The notes below the pieces were generated by a model, which saw nothing but the letters and a program-made list of their open reading frames with translations, had not been told where the DNA came from and made no database searches. The position numbers and the translations under genes are program-made. From positions 34,858 through 98,857 of the forward strand of contig NZ_JBJGDW010000004.1 in assembly GCF_045062605.1 (NCBI RefSeq): DNA of 64,000 bases, read 5' to 3'. The DNA comes from Deinococcus sp045062605 (lineage in GTDB: Bacteria; Deinococcota; Deinococci; Deinococcales; Deinococcaceae). Shown piece after piece: positions 38,504 through 49,066 of the stretch. Each line of letters opens with the position of its first letter. The first letter of the stretch is position 1.

Positions 38504-40747
38504 ATGTCTCTTGTCCAGCCGCACACTGCCCAATCTCCTGCCGAAACCGACGCCCGCGCCCTGGAAGTCCTGAGCCGGGTCTGGGGCTATGGGCAGTTCC
38601 GGGACGTGCAGGCCGACATCGTGCGGACGGTGGTGGAGGGCAACAATGCGCTGGTGCTGATGCCCACGGGCGGCGGCAAGAGCCTGTGCTATCAGGTGCC
38701 CAGTCTGCTGCGTCCCGGCACCGGGATCGTGGTCTCGCCCCTGATCGCGCTGATGAAGGATCAGGTGGATGCGCTGCGGCAATTTGGCGTGCGGGCCGCC
38801 TTCCTCAATTCCAGTCTGCCGATGGAAAGCGTGCGCGAGGTGGAAGCCGCGCTACTGGCCGGAGAGCTGGACATGCTCTACGTGGCCCCCGAACGCCTGT
38901 TGCTGCCGCGCACATTGGAGCTGTTGGAACACGCTTCGGTGGCCCTGTTCGCCATCGACGAGGCTCACTGTGTCTCGCAGTGGGGCCATGATTTCAGGCC
39001 GGAATACGGTCAACTGGGCGTGCTGCCCCGGCGTTTCCCCGACATTCCCCGTGTGGCCCTGACCGCCACCGCCGATGACCGCACGCGGGCCGACATCCTG
39101 AACGTGCTGGAGCTGGGCGGCGCGGCGCAGTTCATCTCCAGCTTTGACCGCCCGAATATTCAGTACCGCGTGGCGAACAAGGAAGGCCCCAAGACCCAAC
39201 TGCTGGATTTTATCCACGCCGAACATCGGGGAGACGCGGGCATCGTGTACTGCCTCTCGCGCAAATCGGTGGAGCAGACCGCGCAGTGGCTGGCGACGCA
39301 GGGGGTGGACGCGGTGCCTTACCATGCGGGCCTCTCGCCGCGCGAGCGCAACCACGCGCAGGAACGCTTTCTGAACGACGAGGGCGTGGTGGTGGTGGCG
39401 ACGGTGGCCTTTGGCATGGGCATCGACAAGCCCAATGTGCGTTTCGTGGCCCATCTGGACCTGCCCAAGAGTATGGAGGGCTACTACCAGGAAACGGGCC
39501 GCGCCGGGCGCGACGGCCTGCCCAGCACCGCGTGGATGGTCTACGGTCTGGCCGACGTGGTGAACGTCAAGCGGATGCTCTCTCAGAGCGACGCGCCCGA
39601 AGACGTGAAGCGCGTGGAGGCTGCCAAACTGGACGCCCTGCTGACCTACTGCGAGGCCGCCACCTGCCGCCGCCAGCTTCTTCTTGCTTATTTTGGCGAG
39701 GAGAGAAACGAACCCTGCGGCAACTGCGACATCTGCCTGAACCCGCCTAAAGTGCGCGACGCCACCCGCGAGGCGCAGATGGCCCTGAGCGCGGCCATTC
39801 GCACCGGCAACCGCTTCGGCGCAGCCCACCTGACCGACATTCTGCTGGGCCAGCCTACCGAGAAAGTCGTGAGCATGGGCCACCACCTGCTGCCCACCTT
39901 CGGCGTCGGCAAGAGTCACGACGAGAAGATGTGGCGGGGGCTGATCCGTCAACTGGTCAGCCTGGGCCACCTTGCGGCGGGCGAACATTACGGCCTGAGC
40001 GCCACCGGAAAATCCCGCCCGCTTCTGAAGGGCGAGACACAACTGATGTTGCGTGAGGACAGCCTCGTTCCCCGCGAGCGAGTGAAAAAGCGTGATCGGG
40101 ACGCCTCGCGCAGTGGGCGTACCCCGGTGGATTCACAGGACGCGCCGCTGTTTGAGGCGTTGCGTGCCTGGAGACTCCAGCTTGCCCGGCAGAAAGCAGT
40201 GCCGCCTTACGCCATTTTTAGTGACGCCACCCTCAAGGCCGTCTGCGAGTTGCGCCCCGGCAGCGCGGCCACGCTGGGCACGGTCAGCGGCGTGGGCCAG
40301 CGCAAACTGGCCGATTACGGTGAGGACGTGCTGGACATCGTGCGCGAACATTCCGGGAGTGAGAGGGCGCGGCCTGCTTCACCTGCCGAGCGTGGGATAC
40401 GGGAAAACAGCGCGGTGCTGGGGCTGCTGCATGGGCGAGAGGAAGCACAGCCGTCGCCATACACTTCCCAACCCCTCTTCTCTCCTCCGGCCAGAGCAGA
40501 GCAGGCTCCGCCCGCCTCCGCCAATCCAGATGTTGCCGAAGCCCTGCGCGAACTGCGCCGCGAGTTGACCCGCGAGACCGGACACAGCGCCTTCGTGATC
40601 TTTCCGAATGCCACTCTGGAAGCCCTGGCCTCTGCCTCTCCGCGCAGTCTGGATGACCTTCAGGGGCTGCCTGGCATGGGGCCGAAGCGCATCGAGAATT
40701 ATGGCGAACGCATCGTGGAGGCGGTTCTGACGGTGCTGGACGGGTGA
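38504..40747 (+). CDS. recQ: RecQ DNA helicase with two HRDC domains
   Basis: 747 residues. Walker A PTGGGKS (54-60), DEAH in AIDEAHCVSQWGHDFRPEY with the RecQ aromatic loop, ETGRAGRDG motif VI, and zinc cysteines C...CGNCDIC. A winged-helix RQC domain is followed by two HRDC domains: FEALRAWRLQLARQ...GVGQRKLADYG and LRELRRELTRETG...GMGPKRIENYG. D. radiodurans RecQ has three HRDC domains; this one has two. It unwinds DNA 3'-5' in recombination and repair. Confidence 0.94.
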   Translation: MSLVQPHTAQSPAETDARALEVLSRVWGYGQFRDVQADIVRTVVEGNNALVLMPTGGGKSLCYQVPSLLRPGTGIVVSPLIALMKDQVDALRQFGVRAAFLNSSLPMESVREVEAALLAGELDMLYVAPERLLLPRTLELLEHASVALFAIDEAHCVSQWGHDFRPEYGQLGVLPRRFPDIPRVALTATADDRTRADILNVLELGGAAQFISSFDRPNIQYRVANKEGPKTQLLDFIHAEHRGDAGIVYCLSRKSVEQTAQWLATQGVDAVPYHAGLSPRERNHAQERFLNDEGVVVVATVAFGMGIDKPNVRFVAHLDLPKSMEGYYQETGRAGRDGLPSTAWMVYGLADVVNVKRMLSQSDAPEDVKRVEAAKLDALLTYCEAATCRRQLLLAYFGEERNEPCGNCDICLNPPKVRDATREAQMALSAAIRTGNRFGAAHLTDILLGQPTEKVVSMGHHLLPTFGVGKSHDEKMWRGLIRQLVSLGHLAAGEHYGLSATGKSRPLLKGETQLMLREDSLVPRERVKKRDRDASRSGRTPVDSQDAPLFEALRAWRLQLARQKAVPPYAIFSDATLKAVCELRPGSAATLGTVSGVGQRKLADYGEDVLDIVREHSGSERARPASPAERGIRENSAVLGLLHGREEAQPSPYTSQPLFSPPARAEQAPPASANPDVAEALRELRRELTRETGHSAFVIFPNATLEALASASPRSLDDLQGLPGMGPKRIENYGERIVEAVLTVLDG

Positions 40748-40750
40748 TCT

Positions 40751-40800
40751 TCCTGGCTCCCTTTGAGGGGAGCTGGCCGCTTAGCGGACTGAGGGGTCAG
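40751..40800. repeat. AGCTCCCCT/AGGGAGC hairpin repeat
   Basis: On the minus strand: CCCCTCAGTCCGCTAAGCGG, then CCAGCTCCCCTCAAAGGGAG. The plus-strand copy at 49771-49815 is nearly the same. It may help end recQ transcription, though there is no T-run. Confidence 0.6.
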
Positions 40801-40827
40801 GTTGGGACCCACTCCTTTACCTCGAAT

Positions 40828-41223
40828 TCAACCGCCCTCTACAGTCCCGTCCACTTTCAACTTCCCCTTCTCCCGGTTATTCGCGTCGATTTCCCGCTCT
40901 AGAAAATAGTTCAGCGCCGTGCGAATCAGTGCAATGGCCCCCAGTTTACCGATGTCTTCCCAGGTGGGGGCGATGGCGGTCAGGAGGATATCGGCAGCCA
41001 GCAGGAATTCCAGGGCAATGGCCAGCCAGCGGCCCAGTTGCAAGCGCAGGTTCTGCTTGGCCTCGTCGTTGGCGGCGGCATTGCGCGGCAGGAACAGCGC
41101 ATACAGCGAACGCCACAGCGCCTGCACAATCGCGGCGGCAATGATCAGCGCCGCCGCGAACTCTGCCAGCGAGGCAATGGCCCGCGCGCCGAGTTGAACC
41201 GTTCCCTCGATGTTTGCCAGCAT
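40828..41223 (-). CDS. DUF1622 membrane protein
   Basis: 131 residues with two to three hydrophobic segments (ALIIAAAIVQALW, WLAIALEFLLAADILLTAI) and the conserved block RLQLGRWLAIALEFLLAADI. Function unknown. TAGAAT ten bases before the ATG at 41223 supports that start. It lies 20 bases behind the HAD gene on the same strand. Confidence 0.75.
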   Translation of the reverse strand: MLANIEGTVQLGARAIASLAEFAAALIIAAAIVQALWRSLYALFLPRNAAANDEAKQNLRLQLGRWLAIALEFLLAADILLTAIAPTWEDIGKLGAIALIRTALNYFLEREIDANNREKGKLKVDGTVEGG

Positions 41224-41243
41224 AATTTCTGGGATTCTACCGT

Positions 41244-42038
41244 CTACAGGGTCAACGCCAACTGCACAGCCTCCATCAAGCCGCCATCGTCCACATGGCC
41301 CACCGTGTACTTTGCGGCGGCGTGGGCAGGCGGGTCCGCGTTGCCCATCGCCACCGGATGGCCCACCACGCGCATGGCGCTCACGTCGTTCTCGCCGTCG
41401 CCCACCATCATCACGCGGTCCATGCCCAGGCCGTATTCCGCCGCGATTCGCCGCACCGCGCTGCCCTTGCTGATGCCCGCGCGGGTGATGCTGATGAACA
41501 TGGTATCCGGCATGGCCGGGCTGCCCGCCGGGTGCAGGTCCAGCCCCGGATGAGGCTCGGCGGTGACCACCGTTTCCTGCTCGCGCGGCACCACCCACTG
41601 CGCCCGCACGCGCGTTCCCACCAGCGATTCGGGGGTGCGTGGGTCATACGGCACGCCCAGCAGCGCGGCGTGGCGCTCGGCCAGCGAACCGGGTTTGGTC
41701 ACGCCGAATTCGGTGTCGGTGTAGACCTCCAGCAGGCGGTCCTCGGCGTGGGCACGCTCCATCAACATGGGCAGCACGTTGTCAGGCAGCGCTTCGGAAA
41801 GGCTTTCGCCAGAGTCCACCCGGACCACGCTGGCCCCGTTCTGAAAGACGTGCCAGCCGTCCGCGTCCAGCCGCCGCGCGTAGCCCAGCGCGTTGCCGAT
41901 GGCGGGGCGTCCGCTGCACAGCGCGATCCGCACGCCCTTCGCCCTGGCGTCGGCCAGTGCCGCCCACACGTCGTCCCGCACAGTGTTGTCCGTGCCGATC
42001 AGGGTTCCGTCTACATCCACACAAATCAGTCCCAGCAT
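41244..42038 (-). CDS. HAD-family (Cof-type) phosphatase
   Basis: 264 residues. Motif I DVDGTL (Asp nucleophile), motif III Lys region GISKGSAV, motif IV GDGENDVSAM. A type IIB cap lies in the middle. It should dephosphorylate sugar phosphates or FMN-like substrates; the substrate is not fixed. TAGACT seven bases before the ATG gives a leaderless start. Confidence 0.88.
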   Translation of the reverse strand: MLGLICVDVDGTLIGTDNTVRDDVWAALADARAKGVRIALCSGRPAIGNALGYARRLDADGWHVFQNGASVVRVDSGESLSEALPDNVLPMLMERAHAEDRLLEVYTDTEFGVTKPGSLAERHAALLGVPYDPRTPESLVGTRVRAQWVVPREQETVVTAEPHPGLDLHPAGSPAMPDTMFISITRAGISKGSAVRRIAAEYGLGMDRVMMVGDGENDVSAMRVVGHPVAMGNADPPAHAAAKYTVGHVDDGGLMEAVQLALTL

Positions 42039-42104
42039 GGGCCGAAGTCTAGGGGCTGGGCGCGGGGGAGGCGCGGGACAAGATAGACGGCAGGGAAGAA
42101 ACGG

Positions 42105-42878
42105 TCAGGGTTTGACGGCTCCCTGTCGCACGCGGCGCAATCCCACCGTAACCACGGCGGCGGCGAGTGGCACCAGTCCGCGCACGCCTCCGCCGCCCAG
42201 TCCCAGCACCAGCGAGACCACGGCGGCCTGCCGGGCGCGCTGGACTTCCTGTGCTTTCACTGTCCTGGGGGCGCGGTCACACGGGCTGCTTACGGGTTCG
42301 GGAGCCGTGAACGCGGGCGTCAGGGCCACGGCTCCCAGCCCCAGCAGGGCGGCGGGCACGGTGGTCAGGCCCGCTGCTGCGTGGTCCCGCCAAAGCCGGG
42401 GCATCAGCACGCCCAGCGCAGGCAGCCACGAGTGGGAACCGGGAGTCAGGAGCGGCGCTGCCGAGGCGAGAAGCGCCGCCGAACGGTTGCCCGTGGCCGC
42501 CGCCAGCGCCGATTGCACCAGCAGCCCCTGATGATCCACGGGGGTGGCGTCTTCTCCGGTGGTTCCGGCGATCAGGCGCAGGCCACTCAGCGCGGCGAAA
42601 GCGGCCAGCGGGTTGCCCGGTCCGCCTATCAATGCTGCGGCGGCAGCAACGGGCAGGGCAGCATTGGCCGTCTGCGCGCAGTCCGGGTCCAGTTCGCGCG
42701 CAATGGCCCAGGCGCTGAAGGCCGCGCCGCCCACGCCCAGCGCCTGCCACCAGTCGCCGCGCACCGCGCGCCCCAGCAGCACCGCCCCCACCATCCCCGC
42801 CGCCGCGATCCGGTTGGACGAAAACGAGAAATCCAGGGGCCGGGCCAGCGCGGGCTGTGGGGCAGGAGCTTTGTTCAT
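42105..42878 (-). CDS. Unknown Ala/Gly-rich membrane protein
   Basis: 257 residues with several hydrophobic segments but few charged anchors (AAGMVGAVLLGRAV, AALPVAAAAALIGG, AAVVSLVLGLGGGGVRGLVPL). I do not recognise a family. The ATG at 42878 has TACCCT six bases upstream. It is probably a single gene transcript. Confidence 0.6.
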   Translation of the reverse strand: MNKAPAPQPALARPLDFSFSSNRIAAAGMVGAVLLGRAVRGDWWQALGVGGAAFSAWAIARELDPDCAQTANAALPVAAAAALIGGPGNPLAAFAALSGLRLIAGTTGEDATPVDHQGLLVQSALAAATGNRSAALLASAAPLLTPGSHSWLPALGVLMPRLWRDHAAAGLTTVPAALLGLGAVALTPAFTAPEPVSSPCDRAPRTVKAQEVQRARQAAVVSLVLGLGGGGVRGLVPLAAAVVTVGLRRVRQGAVKP

Positions 42879-42968
42879 GCTGGCAGGGTAGGCCACGGCT
42901 GCGGATTGAAGGTGGGTTCTGAAGGTTGGCTCAAGTGGGCGTGGACAGGCTTGTGTCTGCCCGCCCGC

Positions 42969-44138
<1,170 letters not shown>

Positions 44139-44270
44139 GCCCTGGAGTCTAGAGCGGGGTGGGGTGCGGGAGAGGGGGCGCGTCGTAGACAGCCTGCCCC
44201 CGGCAGATCAACTTCTGCCCAAGTAAGCGTCCGCACCTTCCCCGCTTCGTGCGCGGCGCAGCATACCGCT

Positions 44271-45722
44271 ATGCGTCTGTCGCCCCTGCTCCTGCTCTCC
44301 GGTCTGCTGTCTGCCTGCGCCCCGGCCCAGCAGAGTCAGCAAAGTGTCCGACCCGCCGTGCCCGCCCGCGCGACCACGCCCAGCAACGCTGTACTCGCCA
44401 GAGTTCCCGCCGTGCGCGTGGTGCGCCCCAGCTTCGTGGTTCCGGGCACGCCCCCCGAACTGAATGCCAGCATCACCATTCGTTACGGCCCAGTAAAGCC
44501 GAAAACCATCCTGCTGCTGATGCCAGGATTCCTGGGTGGCGCGGGCAGTTTTGACCGGTTGGCGCGGCAAATCGTGGCCCTGAAACCGGGGACAGCGGTG
44601 TGGACGGTGGACCGCCGCAGCAACCTGCTGGAACCCCAGGCGGAAGTCGCGGCAGCCAACCCTGCCCAACTGGCGCAGATTGTGCAGACCGGCCTGCCTC
44701 TTCGGTCCAAGGAAAGTGTGTCTTACATGCGCGACTGGGGCCTGGAGGTCACCTTGCGCGACTGGCGCGTGGCGATCAGGGAGGCCCGTACCCTGACGCC
44801 CGAGGTGTTCATTGGCGGCCACTCGATGGGCGGTAGCCTGACGGGGCTGTACGCGGCCTACGACTTTGATGGTCCCCCCGCCGATACCGGGCGCGGCTCA
44901 GACGATGTGCGCGGCATGGTCATGCTGGACGGTGCGCCGGGCCTGCTGAGCAAGCAGCCCTTGACCGTCCAGAATTACGACGATGGCACCGAGGGCGTAC
45001 TGGGGCCGCTGACTGGCCTGAAAAAACTACCTGAAGACCCGTATGTGGACGCGATCTACTTTGGTCCGAAGCTCGCCAGCCGCGCTGCTGCACAGGCCCG
45101 GCTGGCTGCCACACAGCCCAATGCTCCGGCCCCATCGGGCGGTCTGGTGAACTACCCGGCCACCAATCTGGCGGCGGCGATGGTGCAGCTTGAGCAGCGG
45201 TACGCCCTGCTGCCCTTCCTGGCCCTCAAGACCGGGCAGGCCACCAATGCCGTGGAGGGCAATAACCTGATCGCCGCTGTGCTGGGCGGCAAGGACAGCT
45301 ACTGGGTGGCCGGACAGCAGGACCGCAACAAGCCTGTCGGCTGGCAGGCGGACCCGGCAGACCCCACCAATCCGCAGGATTTTGTGGGGCGCTTCTGGAC
45401 ACCCCTGAGCGATTTTAGCGAGTGGTACTTTCCCAACCGCCTGTCGCTGGACCTCGCCGCCGTGCGCCAGGGAACAAAGGGGACGCCCTTTGAGAAAGAC
45501 CTGCGTGTGTGGCACAAGGTGTCCCTGCCTGCCCTGGGCATCGTGGCCGGAGAGGGCGTCTCAACCCCCGAGGAGTATCAGAAATACGCCGCGCTGACGG
45601 GGGCGGACATGACCGTCCGCACCTTCAAGGAGGCCGCGCATCTGGACATCATCTCGGCCCGCAGTGATCAGGTGGCCCGCTGGATTCTGGAGTGGATGGG
45701 TGGGGTAGAGGCGAAGAAGTAG
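44271..45722 (+). CDS. Lipoprotein alpha/beta-hydrolase
   Basis: 483 residues. A lipobox LLSAC (Cys at about 17) marks membrane-anchored export. The catalytic nucleophile elbow is GGHSMGGS, and LLLMPGFLGGAG is the early oxyanion-type strand; a C-terminal His follows in KEAAHLD. Substrate unknown; a lipase or esterase is likely. The C-terminal half has a long insertion of unknown role. Confidence 0.78.
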   Translation: MRLSPLLLLSGLLSACAPAQQSQQSVRPAVPARATTPSNAVLARVPAVRVVRPSFVVPGTPPELNASITIRYGPVKPKTILLLMPGFLGGAGSFDRLARQIVALKPGTAVWTVDRRSNLLEPQAEVAAANPAQLAQIVQTGLPLRSKESVSYMRDWGLEVTLRDWRVAIREARTLTPEVFIGGHSMGGSLTGLYAAYDFDGPPADTGRGSDDVRGMVMLDGAPGLLSKQPLTVQNYDDGTEGVLGPLTGLKKLPEDPYVDAIYFGPKLASRAAAQARLAATQPNAPAPSGGLVNYPATNLAAAMVQLEQRYALLPFLALKTGQATNAVEGNNLIAAVLGGKDSYWVAGQQDRNKPVGWQADPADPTNPQDFVGRFWTPLSDFSEWYFPNRLSLDLAAVRQGTKGTPFEKDLRVWHKVSLPALGIVAGEGVSTPEEYQKYAALTGADMTVRTFKEAAHLDIISARSDQVARWILEWMGGVEAKK

Positions 45723-45740
45723 CGCCCTTTCCGCCTTTGG

Positions 45741-46556
45741 TTACTCGGTCTCTGGTTTCTCCAGATATTTGTTTTCCAGATAACGTCCATGCGCCTTCAG
45801 AACCCGGCCCTGCTGGGCGTTGCGGTCCCGGATGACGGCGGACATGCGCTCTTCAATCAGGGCCAGTTGACGCTGCAATTCCGCCTCGTTGGCGGGCGTG
45901 GGCGGCACGGTGCGGTAGGTTTCCAGCAGTTCGGGAATGTCCTCGCGGGCCGCCTGCCGCACGTCAAAGGCGTCACGGTTCAGCATCGGGTCACCCGCCG
46001 ACACGCGCAGGGCGTCGCGGGTGGCAATCACAGTGGCGTGAAAGGCCAGGCGGCTGGCCGGGGGCAGGGCACGCTCGTGTGTCCGTAGCGTTCCCAGCAG
46101 ACTGGTTTCGTCGGCCTTGAGATCGGCGGGCAGAGCAGCGGTTGAAGTGTTCGCCAGAGCGTCTTCATCCGGCGCGTTCATCAGGCGCGTGGCACGAACC
46201 GCCGTGCGGACCAGTCCCAGCAGCCCCAGCAGCAGCGTGATACCCAGCAGCCAGCCGGCAGGTTCAAATCCCAGCGCCAGCAGCACGCCGAAAATCAGCA
46301 GCAGCGGGAAGATCACGAACGCGCCCAGCACGCCTTGCAGCGTCAGCTTGCCCAGGCCCATCCCACGCCGTGCCAGCCGGGTGGCCTGACGCCGCAACTC
46401 ATCCGGCCCCCCTCTTCCCGGCTGCGGGGTCAGCCAGGGATCGTGGCCCAACCCGTTCACGTCCCCCGGTCCCCGGTGCGCGGGCCGGATCAGATACCGC
46501 ACCACGCGCGAGCCGGTGCGGGCCACAGTCAGAATGGTGGTGACAGAGGGGGCCAT
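45741..46556 (-). CDS. Unknown protein with two membrane segments
   Basis: 271 residues. A basic N-terminal region is followed by two adjacent membrane helices (LGAFVIFPLLLIFGVLLAL, WLLGITLLLGLLGLV) and a soluble, Glu/Arg-rich C terminus that looks coiled-coil. I do not recognise it. TACTCT seven bases before the ATG at 46556. Confidence 0.62.
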   Translation of the reverse strand: MAPSVTTILTVARTGSRVVRYLIRPAHRGPGDVNGLGHDPWLTPQPGRGGPDELRRQATRLARRGMGLGKLTLQGVLGAFVIFPLLLIFGVLLALGFEPAGWLLGITLLLGLLGLVRTAVRATRLMNAPDEDALANTSTAALPADLKADETSLLGTLRTHERALPPASRLAFHATVIATRDALRVSAGDPMLNRDAFDVRQAAREDIPELLETYRTVPPTPANEAELQRQLALIEERMSAVIRDRNAQQGRVLKAHGRYLENKYLEKPETE

Positions 46557-46620
46557 ACAAACCAGAGTACGGCGTGAGGCTGAGGAAAGTTCCCGTGCCC
46601 TGTCAAAGTGGGTTCAGGCT

Positions 46621-47160
46621 TTACTCAGATCGCAGCTCATCTACCCGCGCCGCCAGCGCCTGCCACGGCCCAAGCTGAAAATAGTTGTGGCCCAGCGGAC
46701 TGGTGCTGGGGAGAACCCAGACCTCTGCACCTTCCAGTGTCCCAGTTTGAAGGCCATACGGCAGCTTGCCCGTCGGCTTCCCCAGCGTCTCAGATGCGCC
46801 GCGCTTGCTGGTGAAGGCGACGATCTGCGGGCGATACGTCCTGATCTTTTGCAGCAGTTCGTCCGGCTGCCACGCCTCGCCGGGCAGGGCAGAATCCACG
46901 CCGCTGTGCCGTTTCGCCACGTCCGTGAGGCCGATGCTGTAATCCAGAACCTGCGGGTACTCCTGCGGGGCGAGTTGCCGGGGGGTCAGGCCCACCGTGT
47001 GCAGCGTGCGCCAGAACTTGTTGACTGGGTTGGCGTAATACGCCCGTTTGGCGGCGCTGATTTTGCTGGGCGCAGTGCCGATTAGCACAAGTGCAAGGCC
47101 CTTGGTCAACATATCGGGAACGAGGTAACCCTCAGCAGTGGGCATGAAGTCTTCCACCAT
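46621..47160 (-). CDS. mug: Mismatch-specific uracil/thymine DNA glycosylase
   Basis: 179 residues of the TDG/Mug family. Motif A is VLIGTAPSKISAAKRAYYANPVNKFW in place of the classical GINPG, as in the D. radiodurans-type enzyme; motif B is the LPSTSPLGH block. It removes uracil or thymine from mispairs. The start ATG overlaps the stop of the molybdopterin oxidoreductase gene by one base, so the pair is coupled. Confidence 0.87.
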   Translation of the reverse strand: MVEDFMPTAEGYLVPDMLTKGLALVLIGTAPSKISAAKRAYYANPVNKFWRTLHTVGLTPRQLAPQEYPQVLDYSIGLTDVAKRHSGVDSALPGEAWQPDELLQKIRTYRPQIVAFTSKRGASETLGKPTGKLPYGLQTGTLEGAEVWVLPSTSPLGHNYFQLGPWQALAARVDELRSE

Positions 47161-47756
47161 CAATCGTCGTCGTAGCGCTGTTCCTTGAACGGATCGCCGC
47201 GCATGTGGTAGCCGTTGACTTCCCAGAATCCGGGCTTGTCGGCGGCCATGAATTCCAGCCCAGTCAGCCACTTGGCGCTTTTCCAGAAGTACAGGTGGGG
47301 CACCACCAGACGCAACGGCCCGCCGTGTTCAGCCGTCAGCGGTTCGCCGCCAAAGGTGTGCGCCAGCAGGTTCTCCGGGCGCGTGAAATCCTCCAGCGAG
47401 AGGTTGGTGGTATAGCCGCCGACGCTGTGCTGCATGACATGCGTGGCCGCCGGGTCCAGCTTGAGGTGTTCCATCAGGTCCGTGACGCGCACGCCGGTCC
47501 ATTCGGTGTCCAGCTTGCTCCAGTGCGTGACGCAGTGGATGTCGTAGGTCAGCGTGGTCTGCGGCAGTGCCATCAACTCTGCCCAGGTCAGGGTCTTCTC
47601 GCCTGCCAATCCGCTGATGCGAATAACCACTTCCGAGGCGTCGTAATGCTGCGCGGGGCCGTAGGTCAGGACAGGAAAGCGGGCCGTCAGGCTCTGGCCG
47701 GGAGGAACGCGCCCACCCATGTCATCCGCCGGTTTCTTGAAGAATTTTCCAAGCAT
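47160..47756 (-). CDS. Molybdopterin-dependent oxidoreductase (MsrP/sulfite-oxidase fold)
   Basis: 198 residues. A small sulfite-oxidase-fold domain with the molybdenum-ligand Cys in DIHCVTHWSKLDTEWTGV and the C-terminal WEVNGYHMRGDPF. There is no signal peptide, so it is cytoplasmic. Substrate unknown; sulfoxide or other small-molecule reduction is possible. It leads into mug. Confidence 0.82.
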   Translation of the reverse strand: MLGKFFKKPADDMGGRVPPGQSLTARFPVLTYGPAQHYDASEVVIRISGLAGEKTLTWAELMALPQTTLTYDIHCVTHWSKLDTEWTGVRVTDLMEHLKLDPAATHVMQHSVGGYTTNLSLEDFTRPENLLAHTFGGEPLTAEHGGPLRLVVPHLYFWKSAKWLTGLEFMAADKPGFWEVNGYHMRGDPFKEQRYDDD

Positions 47757-47829
47757 GATCGTATTTAAGCGCGTCGGCGGTGGTTATGACACGGGTAGGG
47801 ATACGTTTTGGGCTTCAGGAAAGCTCCAC

Positions 47830-47872
47830 AAAAAAGCTGTGGGGGAAGCTTATTCGCCTCCTCCACAGCCTT
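47830..47872 (-). terminator. Rho-independent terminator after the DUF475 gene
   Basis: On the minus strand GGCTGTGGAGGAGGCGAATA-AGCTTCCCCCACAGC folds into a stem and is followed by TTTTTT. It lies 14 bases after the DUF475 stop codon and closes the Ter cluster. Confidence 0.8.
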
Positions 47873-47885
47873 ATCAACCCCGCGC

Positions 47886-48941
47886 TCAGTTCGGTTGAGA
47901 TTTCCCCTCGGCCAGTTCGCGCCTGTTGGCCCGCACGCTGGACCAGATGGACGCGCCGATGAACGCCACCCCGATCAGGCCCGTCACCAGTTCAGGAATG
48001 TGCACGTTGCGGTTGGTGCTGGCCAGCATGATGACGGCCAGCGCCAAAATGCCGTAGTGCGCGCCGTGTTCCAGAAAGCGGTACTGCGCCAGCGTCCCCT
48101 GATGCACCAGAAACAGCGTCAGCGAACGCACGAACACTGCGCCAATCGCCAGCCCTGCCGAGATGATCACGATTTCCTTGGTCACGGCGAAGGCCCCGAT
48201 CACGCCGTCCAGCGAGAATGAGGCGTCCAGCACTTCCAGGTACAGGAAGGCTGTCAGGCCCGCCGCGCCCGCCTTGGCCGCCATATCGTTGGGGTCAAAC
48301 AGGCCGCCGATGGCGTTCATCGCCAGATAAATCAGCAGACCCACCATTCCCGCCGTGACTGCCGCGAGTTGCTCGGCAGGGGCCACGAAGAAGTGCGTGA
48401 TGGACAGCAGCACCACGCCCGCGATCAGCGCCTGGATGGTATCCAGCTTGCCCAGCCCGGCCAGACGGCGCTCAAAGCCCGCCAGCCAGTGTTCGTCCTT
48501 TTCCGGGTCCATCAAGTAATTCAGGGCCACCATCAGCAGGAAAATACCGCCGAACGCGCTGATGACGACTTCGGCCTGTTCCAGATACTCGCCGTAACGG
48601 GTGGAATCGTTCAGGGCCAGACTGGCCACCTCTCCGAAGCCCAGGCCCGCCGTGATGGCGACGATGGCGATGGGGAAGACCAGTCGCATCCCCACCACGG
48701 CGATCAGAATGCCCCAGACCAGGAACCGGCGCTGCCACTTCTCGGTCATGTTCTTGAGGACTGAGGCGTTAACAACAGCGTTGTCAAAGCTGAGGGACAC
48801 TTCCATGACGCCCAGCACCACGGCGATCACCAGGAAATTCAGGGCCACCGCCAGTCCGCCGGTGTTGAATCCGTACCAGAAGGTCAGAATCAGGGCCACG
48901 ATGGTGACTCCGAAGGCAAAACCAAACTCTCTTTGAATCAC
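47886..48941 (-). CDS. DUF475 (TerC-like) membrane protein
   Basis: 351 residues with about nine membrane segments. The conserved block MEVSLSFDNAVVNA matches TerC/DUF475 metal-transport-like proteins, with acidic residues in membrane helices. GTG start at 48941 with AAGGAG seven bases upstream. As the last gene of the Ter cluster it probably works with the TerD proteins in metal or stress response. Confidence 0.82.
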   Translation of the reverse strand: MIQREFGFAFGVTIVALILTFWYGFNTGGLAVALNFLVIAVVLGVMEVSLSFDNAVVNASVLKNMTEKWQRRFLVWGILIAVVGMRLVFPIAIVAITAGLGFGEVASLALNDSTRYGEYLEQAEVVISAFGGIFLLMVALNYLMDPEKDEHWLAGFERRLAGLGKLDTIQALIAGVVLLSITHFFVAPAEQLAAVTAGMVGLLIYLAMNAIGGLFDPNDMAAKAGAAGLTAFLYLEVLDASFSLDGVIGAFAVTKEIVIISAGLAIGAVFVRSLTLFLVHQGTLAQYRFLEHGAHYGILALAVIMLASTNRNVHIPELVTGLIGVAFIGASIWSSVRANRRELAEGKSQPN

Positions 48942-49066
48942 TACTGTTCTCCTTGCTGGCTGCCCTCTCTTTGGGGGCAGGCCAAACGCTTTATTATGCG
49001 GTCTTGCCGCCATAGCAATGGCACCCGGCCTGTGCGGAACGGGCGCCACTGAAGGGGTTACTGAAT

